Part shown: in pieces, positions 54,101 through 64,000 of the stretch
Layout: every line of letters starts with the position of its first letter
Position numbering within the stretch: position 1 is the first letter of the stretch
Source: Hyposmocoma kahamanoa
Taxonomy: Eukaryota > Arthropoda > Insecta > Lepidoptera > Cosmopterigidae
Assembly: GCF_003589595.1 (NCBI RefSeq)
Contig: NW_020653337.1
Location: forward strand, 1,742,136 to 1,806,135
Length of the DNA stretch: 64,000 nucleotides
Direction: 5' to 3'
The notes under the pieces: model-generated
What the model was told of the DNA's origin: nothing
Databases searched by the model: none
What the model saw: the letters and a program-made list of their open reading frames with translations, nothing else
Position numbers and translations under genes: made by a program

Positions 54101-57100
54101 GAACCTCGTAAGTTTGGGTGTAATTTGTCGATCTCTACGTATGTGTCCATTTATTTTTAATTGACTTCAAAAAAGGAGGAGGTTCGAAATTGGACTGATT
54201 TTTTTTGCATGCTACGCGATTACTCGCGATTATTTGTGAACCGATTTTGAGAGAAAGAAAGAAAGGAAGTTTATTTGGTAACCTTATGACAAAATATATA
54301 TAACAGAATGATAAGAAAAATAAAAAATCTTATGATTAGACACGAAATAAAAGAATTACATTTAAAAGTTACCAAAACGGTCTCCACTCAGGCTTTTGTA
54401 ACAAGACGTGTTTTCACACCTCGTTACGCTGGTTTTCAGTGAAGCCGAATAAATAACAAGGATGATGTCGCTTCGTCCAAGCAGATAAAAATAATTAAAA
54501 AAATAAAAAATATAATAAATTCTGATGATTCTTTTTTGTTGGAAAGAGGGTACCTCAGTATTGATCGCATTTAAATTTAAAGAAAATATTCCACCTCTAA
54601 GGGTGGGAAACTAGGCGATGAATCTGGTTTCGCGCACTTTCCGGTACCCGAATTCAAAAAATTTGGAAAATAGATGTAAGACTACGAAATTTTCAGGTCG
54701 GTTTTTTAATAAAAAAGTTATAATTAAATTTTTATTGAATTGATATTCAATTATTTTTTGTGAAATTACTCCACTAGTTTGTTATAATTATTAATACAAA
54801 GATCGAACACTCAGAAAAAATTCCTTCGATCCGGTCGGATTCGAACCGACGTCTTCTTGCATACCGTGCCAGACGCTATACCAACTAAGCAACGGAACGA
54901 ACCAGCGAACCTCACGAATTTTTCTATGTGCTTGCGTCATGTCTTTGTACTCGGTCTTTCAACGACTTTTTAGTCGTAGCGCCATCTATGAGAAATCTTT
55001 GACAGATTTATCACCCAGTTAGTACCTTTACAGCTACCAGTCCTGGCGAGAGATGTCGCTATTCACTGTATTAATTAAATTTTTATTGAATTGATATTCA
55101 ATTATTTTTTGGGAAATTACTCCACTAGTTTGTTATAATTACCTTCTTAACGTATCTACGACACATACTATAGTATTGTGGCTCAGATCTCAACCATGCC
55201 GACTGCGTTAATAGTAGCCGCCATTAAATCCTCAAGCAGGTACTAAAGAGCATGCAGAGCACGATGTGAGATGGGCCATAAGTTAGAATCACACCGCACA
55301 AACAACCCCACCAGAACCCCGATGCAGGGGGTCTACTCTCGATGTCCGTCCGACATCCGTCCGAAACAATTACTGCCAAATAAGCAATACTTGACCAAAT
55401 GAAAAGACGCGTGATGCGAATGAAGCTTCATACTTGATACTTGTCTTTTAATTTTGTCGAATATTACTTATTTGACAGTAACCGTTTTCATTTCAACCAA
55501 ATTATTCGATTGGATATCGTTCTCGAATCGAAAAGCGCTTTTTTCGAGCTATTCAGAACATTCGAGTTAAACGTTCTATTCGGATTCGGATACGATATCG
55601 TTATCCAACAGCGTTTACGGAGTTAGTCGGTGAAATAGATTATAATAAAAATTAAAATCCTTTTATATATATTTTTAAAACTTTAAAGGCCTAAAATATA
55701 GGAATGCTTTTGTCTTGCATTAAAATAAATTTATAAAATTGAACAAAAACCAGGCCTTATTTAAAATAATCGAGATTTCCATAATAATTCTTTGTAAACA
55801 AGTTGTGTTCTGAATAACGTTTGTAGCCTTTGCCGAAGAAGTTCGAGTAATCGTACGGGTGTGACGTCATTTCGGTTCGGTTTCGAATACGACAGTTTGA
55901 CGTACGATTCGGTTATTAATAAAAATTAAAAAAAATCGTACGATATCTAAAGGTTGAAAAATGAATTACCGTAAGAAATCTGAATCGACCCTCTGAAGAA
56001 ATAGTCCTTAATCCAGGCAACCCGAATCCAAAACCTATTTAAAGACTTCTACATGGACCATGACAATTCGTGTCCAGAAAGACGGCTTTCAAGTCTTTGC
56101 GATTTAAAGCTTTGAGTGACACTGCAACTGTTATGGGTAGACGTGTCGCTTACCACCCGACGCATGACTTGATCGTCCCGCCACTTGAAATCATTAAAAA
56201 ACCACAATCTTAATTAAGACCCATGCCCGCCAGTGGGGAATCCCCACATGCTATCAACTAATGAAAATGTGCCAACTGATAACAATTCAGAACTGTACGA
56301 CCTCAATGCCTTCTCAAAGCCGCCATTATGGACTGAAACGTATGCCGCCGGTAATCGACTGACATTGAGCGTGTATTACGAGTTATTTAAAGTATTTTTG
56401 TTTGAAAAAGACAGATATGGATTTGTATATTTGGCAAGGTCGTATCAATTGGTTAAGTAAGAGTACGGTTCTAGGCGCAATCAACAAGCAGTGATAAACT
56501 ATATGCTACGCAAGATGCGCGGGAGGCCCGATCCTGGTTATCATTCATTATAAAGCGCGCGCTGCCGAAGCGTGCTAATAAACAAATATAGCATCTGTCA
56601 GTTTTCTAAGTAAGAATATACTTCGACGATTGTGCCCATGAGCTGCACCAGTTCATTCCGTACGCCCCTTTGTACCAACAGACGTTAAGTACGGCGGAAT
56701 ACCGTCCCTACTTGGTCGATGTTCCCTTCAGGCATGGTAAGCCTTTTTCGTCATCTTTAATTATGCGCACAGCCCAGAAATGGAATTCCCTGCCAGCGAA
56801 TGTTTCCGAGCACATACAATCTTAGTATCTTTAAGGTGTGAATGAAAAGGCATCTTCTGAGAAAGCTCGTTCCATCGTTGACACTATGTTTGCTCCAGGG
56901 CTAAGTAGTGGTCAAAAGCACGTTCATTTTTTAAAGATGAGCGCGCATGTAACCTCTGTCTCACCTGATGGAAACTGACGATGAGGTCTAAGATAGAGCA
57001 TGTGCACCTAAATAATACATATTCAATCTCGTCTTGAAAAAGCCCAAGTTCCACTCCATAGCCGTTCGCCACATTTTAGAAGCGTGACGCTTCATGCGAA

Positions 57101-60100
57101 TCCTTGGAATATCCACAACACATGGGTGGAACCCTAGCCTACATCTAGTCCCCCGATGATGGAATTACATCGCACACTCTCCGTATCTTGTAGAATACCG
57201 GGTCAGACGGTAGGAAAGGGAGGACTGTGGAAATATTTTGTTTTAAATTGTTTGTTTCGGATACATTAGCCATAAATAAACACTTTTTGTTCTCATTCAT
57301 TTTTCTGCGCGGGCGATAGTTTTAGAGGAAATAAGTCCAGTTTCCATAGTGCCCCCTTTCGTACAGTCCAACCGATTATCGAGAAGCAGGCAACTTAGTG
57401 GCGGTGTTCAAGGCTCTGCAGCTTCGTCTCTACTATCCGAACCTCGAGGCATGCTTTTCAACTGAATCCAAGATAACCAAATACCTTTCAATTACCTGCA
57501 AGCAATGATCTTATAATAATGTATACGATCGTTGCCCTCAAGTAAAATGCAATCGGACAATCTTAATTATGTAGTTCCATTTTCAATCTATTATGGAAAC
57601 ATCAAAGACGTCACAAGTAGGTAAACGTCACCGTACTCGCTGTTCGCGTTTCACTATGTTTTTCCTTAAACTATTCCTATATTTTTCCATCCTCTAAAAG
57701 GTTTTTTCTCCGTTTAATAACTATTTAAAATAGAACTGTTAAAATTTTAGACCGAGAACTTCTTCTTCTTTTAAATGCTATGGCTCCATCGAAACAAACG
57801 ATGATTTCACCAATGTCAAGTAAAAATGACTATGTGCGGTACTTCTACTTTATAATGTTACAACCGCATCGATACCATACGGTAGCGATACCGATATCGG
57901 TAACGCACGCGTTTTTAACTCATAGATTGACCGGTAAATTCCGAAAAGATTCACTGAGGAGATAATCTACAACACTAGAGTACATACACAGACTATTACC
58001 ACACCCCGGACACTCCATACAACGGTCAAAAATTATTTACCTACTACTAGTACATACAGCAAGGCGCTATCTGCACACGCGCAAATGTGTGCGTGAAGTG
58101 GCAGGGTTACTCATCACTTTCCCGCACTAATACGTTACGTGATCAGAGCGGCAACATAGCGAAAATTCTAACGCGAATCTGTTATCTATGATTCTATTAA
58201 TAGAATCCTAATAATTATACGTTTATTAGGTATTTATATAGATATATTATATTTTTCATTAATTCACTAACTAGAGTAATATTGAAGATTTATTTCAAAA
58301 ATATATTAAAAGCACTTAAAATGTTATATTTCGAACATGGACTTTTAAGTAAGGTAACAAAGTTATTTGAAATTGCTTGTCCACGTTTGATTAATAATTA
58401 GATATATTCACTACCTACGTAATATTGATCGGCGATACGAATGGAAATTCGCAAAGTGATGGCGTCTCATTATATTGATATAATAAATTTGAATTTTTTA
58501 TACATACATATATTACTCTGCACTAAATAAATGAAGAAAACAATAACTGAATGAGTCTCAGACATAAGTTTTTTTTACTTGCCTAGTTTCATCTTTCGGA
58601 AAATGATGATCGACAGCCGTACACAGCACAATTCACGACCATTATAAATAGTAACGTAAAATGATGTTTTCTATTACCGTACAAGTTTCGTAATGAATAA
58701 ATGAAAACTATATTCAAAGCCGTCTTTGCGCGAAAATTGCGCGGGAGGGGGGATTTTAGAGGGGTCAGTACTTGTGAAAATGACATGACAGTTATTGTCA
58801 ATGTCATAACAACGCATTTGCATTTTGGCAAGAGTAGTAGTAGTAGTAAAATTTTTCGTCCTCCGAGACAGGCTAAGGCGTCTAGCCATACTGCCAAATC
58901 CTCAGTATGAAATTTAAATTTGGCAGCTAATTTTTTTCTTTGAATCTGCCAATTACGCAGATTTCGCTTAACAATTTAACGTTGGCGTTTTTGACCAATA
59001 TTATATGCCTGCACTCTTCGAATCTGTTGATCAACATTAACTGACCGCATTCCTCGAAACTGACACTGGCCCAAGTCTAGTGGCTGCCATTAAGGAAATA
59101 ATAACAATAAAACTAAATAAGATATAATCCTCCTCTTCTCCGTACCCTATCCTATCGACATACATTGATCAAAACAAATTTTTTTTTTATTGTATCTATG
59201 GACTGGACGAACAAGTCGTGCGCCTGATGTAGCTTATGCACGCCTGTCCATAACAGTTGCAGAGTCACTCAGAGCTTTAAATCGCAAAGATCTGAGGGGC
59301 ACTGCCACTGCACCCGTCACCCTGAGACATAAATTGACAAGTCCCATGTCCCTGTAACTTCACATTACTGCTTGGCGGCAGAAATAGGTAAGGTTGCAGT
59401 ACTTCCCTGGACGAATTCTTTCACAAGGTGCTCTACTGCTACTAAACATGCACTTTAGTATTTATTATACCTATATCCTCCAGCATGCTTTTGTGATTTT
59501 CATATAAAGTAGTTAGTCACATTATCTCGTTTTTTGTCTTTGTCCATGGGAACAATTTGTCACACTGCCTCAGTGGCCGAACGGTTACCATGCCGAACTG
59601 CCACGCAGAGGTCCCAGGTTCGATTCCCGGGCCGGGAGAAATATTTGTATGGCCTACAATTATTTCTCTCGTGAGTTTGGGTGTAATTTGTGATTGTCTA
59701 TGTGTGTGTCCATGGCACCCGTGACACAGGGTTTCCCTAGTGCGGGGCTATGTTGTTGAATGTGTACATACCGTGCATCTTTCAACACGGACGTTGGCAG
59801 AATTGTCCTCAATGAGACAAGCCCAAAACCTACAAAATTTTATTTGAAAAACCGCTTGTAGATGTTGTATCGACGATTCCAGATACCTTAATAACCCAAT
59901 TTTGCGAAATATGTCGATTACCTACGTTAGTTTATTAGACAACATTACACACGTAGCTCTGATCCCAAAGAAAGTATTGTGTTATGGAAATCTGTAACAA
60001 CGACGATACCATAAACACTCAGACGAAACAATATATGGCGACACCATGAAAACAGTGTGAAAGCCATTCGATCACGCAAGTCAGTTATGACAACGAGGGC

Positions 60101-63100
60101 AGAATAGTGAATCAATACGTAAAATTATCTCAAGTGGCAAGTGCACATTGTCCAGTTTGTTTACCTACAAATTACGTCACACGTTTTGAGATGACAACTA
60201 GTGGCAACTAGTTAATTATATTTGAATGTACTTTTAGGTTCTTGAAAAGCTTTATTTAAATATAAAATAGCACTTTTCTTGTCGGTGTATATCCATTATG
60301 GGTAATTTTTTAATATTTTCTGAAAGATTGTTCGTTTCCCTATTGCAATTACGAATTTTCAATTTTGCGTTTTTAAACACAAATTATTCAAGTCAACCAA
60401 TTTATACGACCCACTACTTAACTACTTCAACATTGCAATTTCACGCCTTGAATAAGATGGGATGTAAAAAGACCGTCAAACGCTGGCTTAAAAATAAAAA
60501 CTATGATGAAACAGAAGGTTTACTAGAAGTTATTTCATAATTATATTGTAAAAGCTAATTGTTTTATTCTTAATTAAATATAGCTATTTTGTTTTTAAGC
60601 ACTAATATAATGAATCTGTGCACAAACAAGATGCTTAAGATACAGGTAATAATGTACTTAGTTTAGGCATCGCAACTATACTGGTAGGCTTCTAATAATT
60701 AATTGTATAGCTTTATGATTAGTATAATAATTAAGGTTTATTTTTATTTTTTTACCAATTGTATATTAGCTTCCCTTACATTTGTTTTTGGTTTTTTTAC
60801 TTATATTTAGATTAAGTTATGTTGAAACAAATTTATCTTTATCTTTATTTATCTTTACTGGGCACGGGTCCTCCTCTCAAGCGAGGGTTTAGCGGGTTAG
60901 AGACTTTTACACGTTTTTCGAAGGTTGTAAACCTGGAAAAAGGTTCCCCTGTACAAGTTCTAAATTGGTTGATTAAGTTGAATACTTATTTAGTAGCAGT
61001 AGAGCTCCTTGTGAAAGAGTTTGTCCGGGTGAGTAATGCCACCTTACCCATTTCTGCCGCTAAGCAGTAATGAGAGCATTACTTCGCTCCGCTTTTGAAG
61101 GGTAAGGGTGCTGGTGAAATTACAGGCACATGGGACTTGTCAACTTATGTCTCAGGATGTTGGGCGCAGTGGCATTGTCCTTCAGTTTATCTTTAGAATA
61201 ATATTTATAAGGAAAGTTGAACAGTCGATAAGAGGTCACGATGAATAAGCACACGCGTAATCACTCTTTTTTAAACGTTTTGTTTTATTACGTATCGAGT
61301 AGTCATAGCGGAATTATGCATACAACCAAACAAGTGATCGGTTCGACCAAAACTTGCTTATCGCGCTTTCCGTTTATTACTACGAAACGTAAAAGGTGCC
61401 AAGAAAATGCTAATTTAAGAGACTAGAAAATACCCATCGAGTATTTTTTTATTTTAGACTTCTGATTTTTTTGCAAATTTGGCAAATCTGTTTTAAACTT
61501 TAACATAAAGAAAGTATGCCCAAACAAGATGCCTAAAATACAGGTAGTCATTTACTTAGTTCAGGCATAGCAACTACGCTATACGATTTCTAAGATTTAA
61601 TTGTATAGTTTTATGAAGTTTGTATAATATAATTAAGATTCCCTTTTTACTGTTTATGTATCATAGTTTCCGTTACATTTTAACTACCTCAGTGCCTATT
61701 AACTTTCTCCGTGGCCGAACGGTTCCCATCCTGGACTGCCACGCAGAGGTCCCGAGTTCCATTCCCGGGCCGGGAGAAATATTTGCGCGGCATAAATTTT
61801 TTTCTATCATGAGTTTGAGTGTAATTTGTGGTTGTATACGTGCGGGGCTATGAGTGTGTGCGCGTGACATTATGTTTATTTAGTTATTTTTCTTGTATTA
61901 CATTAAATTATAACGAAATAAATTTATCTTTTTTATTACGATAGGTACTAAATGACGGGATGATGGAAAGCGACACGCCTGTTCATAACAGTTGCTGTGC
62001 CACTCAGAGCTTTAAACCACAAAGATCAGAGAACACTGCGAGGCGTCACCCTGATACATAGGTTGACATGTCCCATGTGCTTGTAATTTCACCAGTATCG
62101 ATACCCTTCAATACCGGAACACAGTATTGCTCACATTACTGGTTGGCAGCAGAAATACGTAAGGTGGCAGTACCTCTCTGGACGAATTCTCTCAAAAGTC
62201 TAGGGTTGGAAGATTTTCGGATCTAAATCCGAAAAAATAGTTTCTTTAATTAAATTTTTATTGAATTGATATTCAATTATTTTTTGTGAAATTACTCCAC
62301 TAGTTTGTTATAATTATTAATACAAAGATCGAACACTCAGAAAAAATTCCTTCGATCCGGTCGGATTCGAACCGACGTCTTCTTGCATACCGTGCCAGAC
62401 GCTATACCAACTAAGCCACGGACCTCACGAATTTTTCTATGTGCTTGCGTCGCGTCTTTGTATTTGGTTTTTCAACGACTTTTTAGTCGTAGCGCCATCT
62501 ATGAGAAATCTATGAATAGTTATTATATAAAGTTTCTTTTCCAACAAACCTAAAAACTCGAAATGCTCTTATCAAAAACGCCGCTTATTGTTCAATAGCT
62601 TATACACTAATATACTCATTACGTTCTATTTTGTCATTGTAATTATTAATGTATAATGTGCAATAAAAGATCAATTCATTCATACATTCTTTATTGAACG
62701 GACTGTAGCAGTCACCAAAATATGCCAATATCAAATCCTCCTCCAACATTCAGGCATTCTTAACGTGACCATACTGTCCCGTTTTTAAGATTCGTGTCCC
62801 GCTGTCACCAAAACACTTAAAAATGTCCCGCTTTCACAAAACACGACAAACGTGACAATAAATTTTGAAAAATGGCGCGAAAGCGAAAAATAATAAATAA
62901 CTAGCCCAGCAGACTATACAAAATTAGTTCTTTTTTAAATTTTTGATCATTAAACGTTTTAAATTTTTTTTTAATTTTTTTAATCACTAAACTTTCGTAA
63001 CTATTATGTTTATATATATATATATAAAATTAACTTTTGTAAACGGAAACTTTTGTTAAGATGCTGAACAAAACGATGGAGCCATTATAAAGATTTGTTA

Positions 63101-63562
63101 CCCATGATTTTATTTTTTCACTGTTGTCCAATCATTGTAAATCTCGTTTCACGCTAAATAAAACTTCAAAAGATTTTTAATAATAATAATAATAACGCAC
63201 ACACTCATAGCCCGACATTAGGGAAACCCTATATCGCGGGTGCCATGGACACACACATAAACAACCTCAACTTATACCCAAACTCAAGAGAGAAATAAAA
63301 GTATGCTACACAAATATTTCTCCCGGCACGGGAATCGAGTCCGAGACCTCTGTGTGGCAGTCCGGCATGGTAACCGTTCGGCCACAGAGGCAGTTAAATA
63401 ATATTTCTAAACAAAGAACAATAATATGACTTTTCGAAGTATATTTTTTTAATTTTTTCCAATTTTTTTCCATTTTTCCATTTTCGTACCTGATTAGTGA
63501 TGTCGTAGACGACAATGGCCGCTTGCGCACCGCGATAGTACATTGGCGCCAAGCTGTGATAC
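51082..63562 (-). CDS. Rab5: Rab5 small GTPase, last three exons (5' exon off window)
   Basis: The exons in reading order are 63562-63490, 51585-51369 and 51185-51082; joined they give 131 residues to the stop. The sequence is textbook Rab5: [45 protein letters not shown], guanine-binding NKSD and METSAK. A Gly/Ala-rich hypervariable region ([12 protein letters not shown]) follows and it ends TSCCK with the prenylated Cys pair. Rab5 controls fusion and trafficking of early endosomes on the cytosolic face. The P-loop, switch I and DTAGQ part must lie in an exon beyond 64000, because the first exon here starts with the last base of the split Arg codon of GQER. Intron 2 is 11.9 kb and intron 3 is 183 bp. 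Exon phases equal those of the diverged paralogue downstream. Confidence 0.96.
51369..51585 (-). CDS. Rab5: Rab5 exon 3 (NKSD and SAK motifs)
   Basis: The acceptor is ATGTGCTCCAG above 51585 and the donor is ATCG|GTCAGT below 51369. The 72 codons from DTFGRAKNW to NDIFLAI are in phase 0 at the start and phase 1 at the end. Confidence 0.96.
52992..53264 (-). repeat. Dispersed repeat B, copy 7
   Basis: A complete copy: GAGCTCTTGTGGAAGAGTTC (antisense of the end), CCCATTTCTGCCGCTAAGCA, AGGCACATGGGACTTGTCAA, ATGGACAGGCGTGTCGCTTA. Confidence 0.88.
53812..54155 (+). repeat. SINE A copy 9, split by an RTE-type tail
   Basis: The head and body are at 53812-53917 (TTGCCTTTGTGGCCGAACGG, B box damaged to GGTACGCTTTC). 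The body resumes at about 54106-54155 (CGTAAGTTTGGGTGTAATTT) and decays after TGTCCATTTATTT. Confidence 0.85.
53918..54108 (-). pseudogene. C-terminal end of an RTE-like reverse transcriptase
   Basis: The - strand reads [57 protein letters not shown] and then a stop. RW-DD----AG--W---A-DR--W---G--YVQQW is the conserved end of RTE-class and related LINE ORFs. A short 3' tail with GATGATTATT follows. It is a 5'-truncated insertion inside a SINE. Confidence 0.85.
54150..54720 (+). repeat. Repeat D copy, split by an insertion
   Basis: The 5' part is at 54160-54260 (GACTTCAAAAAAGGAGGAGG). The 3' part is at 54520-54720 (TCTGATGATTCTTTTTTGTT to TTTTCAGGTCGGTTTTTTAA). The inserted 54262-54520 begins with AGAAAGAAAGAAAGGAAGTT and is not otherwise recognised. 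Confidence 0.75.
54720..55140 (-). repeat. Repeat C (tRNA-derived), copy 3 with duplicated 3' end
   Basis: The antisense body includes GGTCGGATTCGAACCGACGT (B box), ATACCAACTAAGC (A box) and TAGTCGTAGCGCCATCTATG. The 66-base end block AATTTTTATTGAATTGATAT to AGTTTGTTATAATTA occurs twice, at 54723-54788 and 55074-55137, flanking the unit. Confidence 0.82.
55333..55495. mobile_element. MITE family L copy 2
   Basis: TACTCTCGATGTCCGTCC, AACAATTACTGCCAAATAAG and the inverted TATTACTTATTTGACAGTAA match the copy at 6405-6588. The right end has decayed. Confidence 0.7.
56083..56192 (-). repeat. Dispersed repeat B, partial copy 8
   Basis: The 5' part of the family on the - strand: CAAGTGGCGGGACGATCAAG, AAGCGACACGTCTACCCATA, CACTCAAAGCTTTAAATCGC. 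Confidence 0.78.
56655..56890 (+). pseudogene. LINE ORF2 C-terminal fragment
   Basis: The reading [40 protein letters not shown] followed by stops fits the end of Jockey/CR1-like ORF2 (R-A--WN-LP---F), with several frame breaks. Confidence 0.78.
58589..58642 (-). pseudogene. THAP-like N-terminal scrap 2
   Basis: The - strand frame [17 protein letters not shown] then stop resembles the first zinc-binding Cys pair of THAP domains (M-x-CAV-GC). Nothing THAP-like continues in the adjoining sequence without frame breaks. Confidence 0.35.
59203..59446 (+). repeat. Dispersed repeat B, copy 9
   Basis: TGGACGAACAAGTCGTGCGC, CACGCCTGTCCATAACAGTT, GAGGGGCACTGCCACTGCAC and AAGGTGCTCTACTGCTACTA. The CACCCTTCAAAACC block is deleted. 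Confidence 0.87.
59565..59766 (+). repeat. SINE A copy 10, near full length
   Basis: It has head CTGCCTCAGTGGCCGAACGG, B box GGTTCGATTCC, CGGGCCGGGAGAAATATTTG, GGCACCCGTGACACAGGG and GTGCGGGGCTATGTTGTTGA. Confidence 0.92.
60298..60540 (+). other. 80-codon open frame of unknown nature
   Basis: The end ([20 protein letters not shown]) has the look of a helix-turn-helix as found in Tc1/mariner-type transposases, but there is no further transposase sequence. It may be a transposon scrap or accidental. Confidence 0.25.
60998..61186 (-). repeat. Dispersed repeat B, partial copy 10
   Basis: The 3' part of the family on the - strand (GTAGCAGTAGAGCTCCTTGT to GGCACATGGGACTTGTCAAC). It stops after TGGCATTGTCCTTCAG. 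Confidence 0.85.
61701..61866 (+). repeat. SINE A copy 11, internally deleted
   Basis: Head TTCTCCGTGGCCGAACGG, CCCGGGCCGGGAGAAATATT and body are present. The CCATGGCACC...CCCTAG block is missing, so GTATACG joins TGCGGGGCTATGAGTG directly. Confidence 0.85.
61953..62200 (+). repeat. Dispersed repeat B, copy 11
   Basis: AGCGACACGCCTGTTCATAA, CCACTCAGAGCTTTAAACCA, GACATGTCCCATGTGCTTGT and ACCTCTCTGGACGAATTCTC. Confidence 0.83.
62246..62512 (-). repeat. Repeat C (tRNA-derived), copy 4
   Basis: It is nearly identical to the copy at 54723-55010, including GGTCGGATTCGAACCGACGT and AGTCGTAGCGCCATCTATGA. A small deletion occurs after CTAAGCCACGGA. The high similarity suggests recent activity. Confidence 0.88.
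63180..63395 (-). repeat. SINE A copy 12
   Basis: It runs from an (AAT)n tail to the antisense head GTTCGGCCACAGAGGCAGTT and is complete but mildly diverged. It lies 95 bases from the Rab5 exon at 63490. Confidence 0.9.
63490..63562 (-). CDS. Rab5: Rab5 exon 2 (73 bp)
   Basis: The acceptor is GTTTTGTTGCAG above 63562 and the donor is AATCAG|GTACGA below 63490. G completes the Arg codon of GQER, then [20 protein letters not shown] and ITNQ. Confidence 0.96.
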
Positions 63563-63721
63563 CTGCAACAAAACACGAGTAATTAAAATATTTATTTACT
63601 AGGTGGGAGTCCGCGACTTCGTCTGCGTTTCTACGCTCTTAAGTACTTCGAGTGGCCTACTGCAGTATACTATTTTTTTGTTTCTCCATACAAAGTTTTA
63701 TTCCCTATAATCACCTCTTTT

Positions 63722-64000
63722 CATTGACTTACAATTACATATATGGACGTCGGGTCCGCGCTAAAAAGTGTCCGAACTTATAGGGCGTTAAAATCGTATA
63801 CAGAGCGTCATTCACGCTTTAGTCTTCGTTTGTTCGACTGACAGCGAAGCAAGCAAAATTAGACAGTACTGCGATGACATTACAATTTAAATTCAACGTT
63901 TTAGCTTTTTCATATTCCTTTACATGTCACTACGTTTAAATAGGTTGACTTGGGACATTTTTTTCGTGGTTTTTGTATTAGACCCGTCGTCCATTTATTT
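63722..64000. mobile_element. MITE family F copy 3, reaching the window edge
   Basis: It starts CATTGACTTACAATTACATA and then GGACGTCGGGTCCGCGC. It is nearly identical to 38535-38825 but keeps the TTTACATGTCACTACGTTTA block. The right terminal repeat (GACCCGTCGTCCATTTATT) begins before the edge. Confidence 0.88.

Larger units (their letters stand above)
51586..63489 (-). other. Rab5: Rab5 intron 2 (11.9 kb), densely populated by repeats
   Basis: Besides the elements listed separately, there is a short CpG-rich patch near 51838-51905 (CGGCGGCGGGACGGCGGC). The GC-neutral stretches 51910-52990, 56890-58580 and 62515-63175 hold no recognised feature. A (TA)n run lies near 63009-63026. A poly(dA)-like and (AAT)n character is common at insertion ends. 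No nested gene was found. Confidence 0.65.

Noticed and set aside
58589..58897. 102-codon open frame on the - strand
   Set aside because: It has no coherent domain. Only its last 17 codons look like a THAP start, so the frame as a whole is not a gene.
1..64000. CRISPR arrays, operons or prokaryotic signals
   Set aside because: None were seen; the direct repeats present are eukaryotic satellites and transposable elements.

Overview
The window looks like nuclear DNA of a moth or butterfly (Lepidoptera). It is AT-rich, with small GC-richer coding exons separated by kilobase introns. It is crowded with tRNA-derived SINEs, fold-back MITEs and decayed non-LTR and mariner elements. The lepidopteran assignment rests on the repeat types and the protein family versions; no marker gene in the window proves it.

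Three protein genes can be supported exon by exon. On the + strand, 1492-25658 holds the last five coding exons of a calumenin/reticulocalbin-type EF-hand protein of the secretory pathway (Drosophila scf orthologue group), with five EF-hands and a C-terminal DDEL; the signal peptide and first EF-hand lie to the left of the window. On the - strand, 35170-40857 holds a complete four-exon Rab GTPase of 217 residues, closely related to Rab5 but diverged. Further right on the - strand, 51082-63562 holds the last three coding exons of an ordinary Rab5; its first exon is beyond the right edge. The two Rab genes share all three intron positions and phases, so they arose by tandem duplication of an intron-bearing gene and not by retroposition. 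The Rab copies run head to tail, and scf converges on the diverged copy across about 9.5 kb of repeat-filled DNA.

Layout: 1-1491 upstream intron or flank of scf; 1492-25658 scf; 25659-35169 intergenic with MITEs, a 27-bp minisatellite and degenerate tandem repeats; 35170-40857 Rab5-like gene; 40858-51081 intergenic with a mariner relic, a gag-like relic, an assembly gap and a small GC-rich island; 51082-64000 Rab5, mostly one 11.9-kb intron full of nested repeats.

Repeats are a main theme. One tRNA-derived SINE family (called SINE A here) has twelve copies, a second dispersed family (repeat B) eleven, and a second tRNA-derived family (repeat C) at least four. At least nine fold-back families with terminal inverted repeats are present, most in two or more copies. 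Several insertions are nested and give relative ages. The most noteworthy biology is the diverged tandem Rab5 paralogue, with an altered P-loop, altered switch I and a basic CHCK tail. Also notable are the scf terminal exon, whose splice acceptor abuts a transposon copy, and an unexplained GC-rich island just past the Rab5 poly(A) signal. No CRISPR array, prokaryotic operon, or intact viral or transposase gene was seen.
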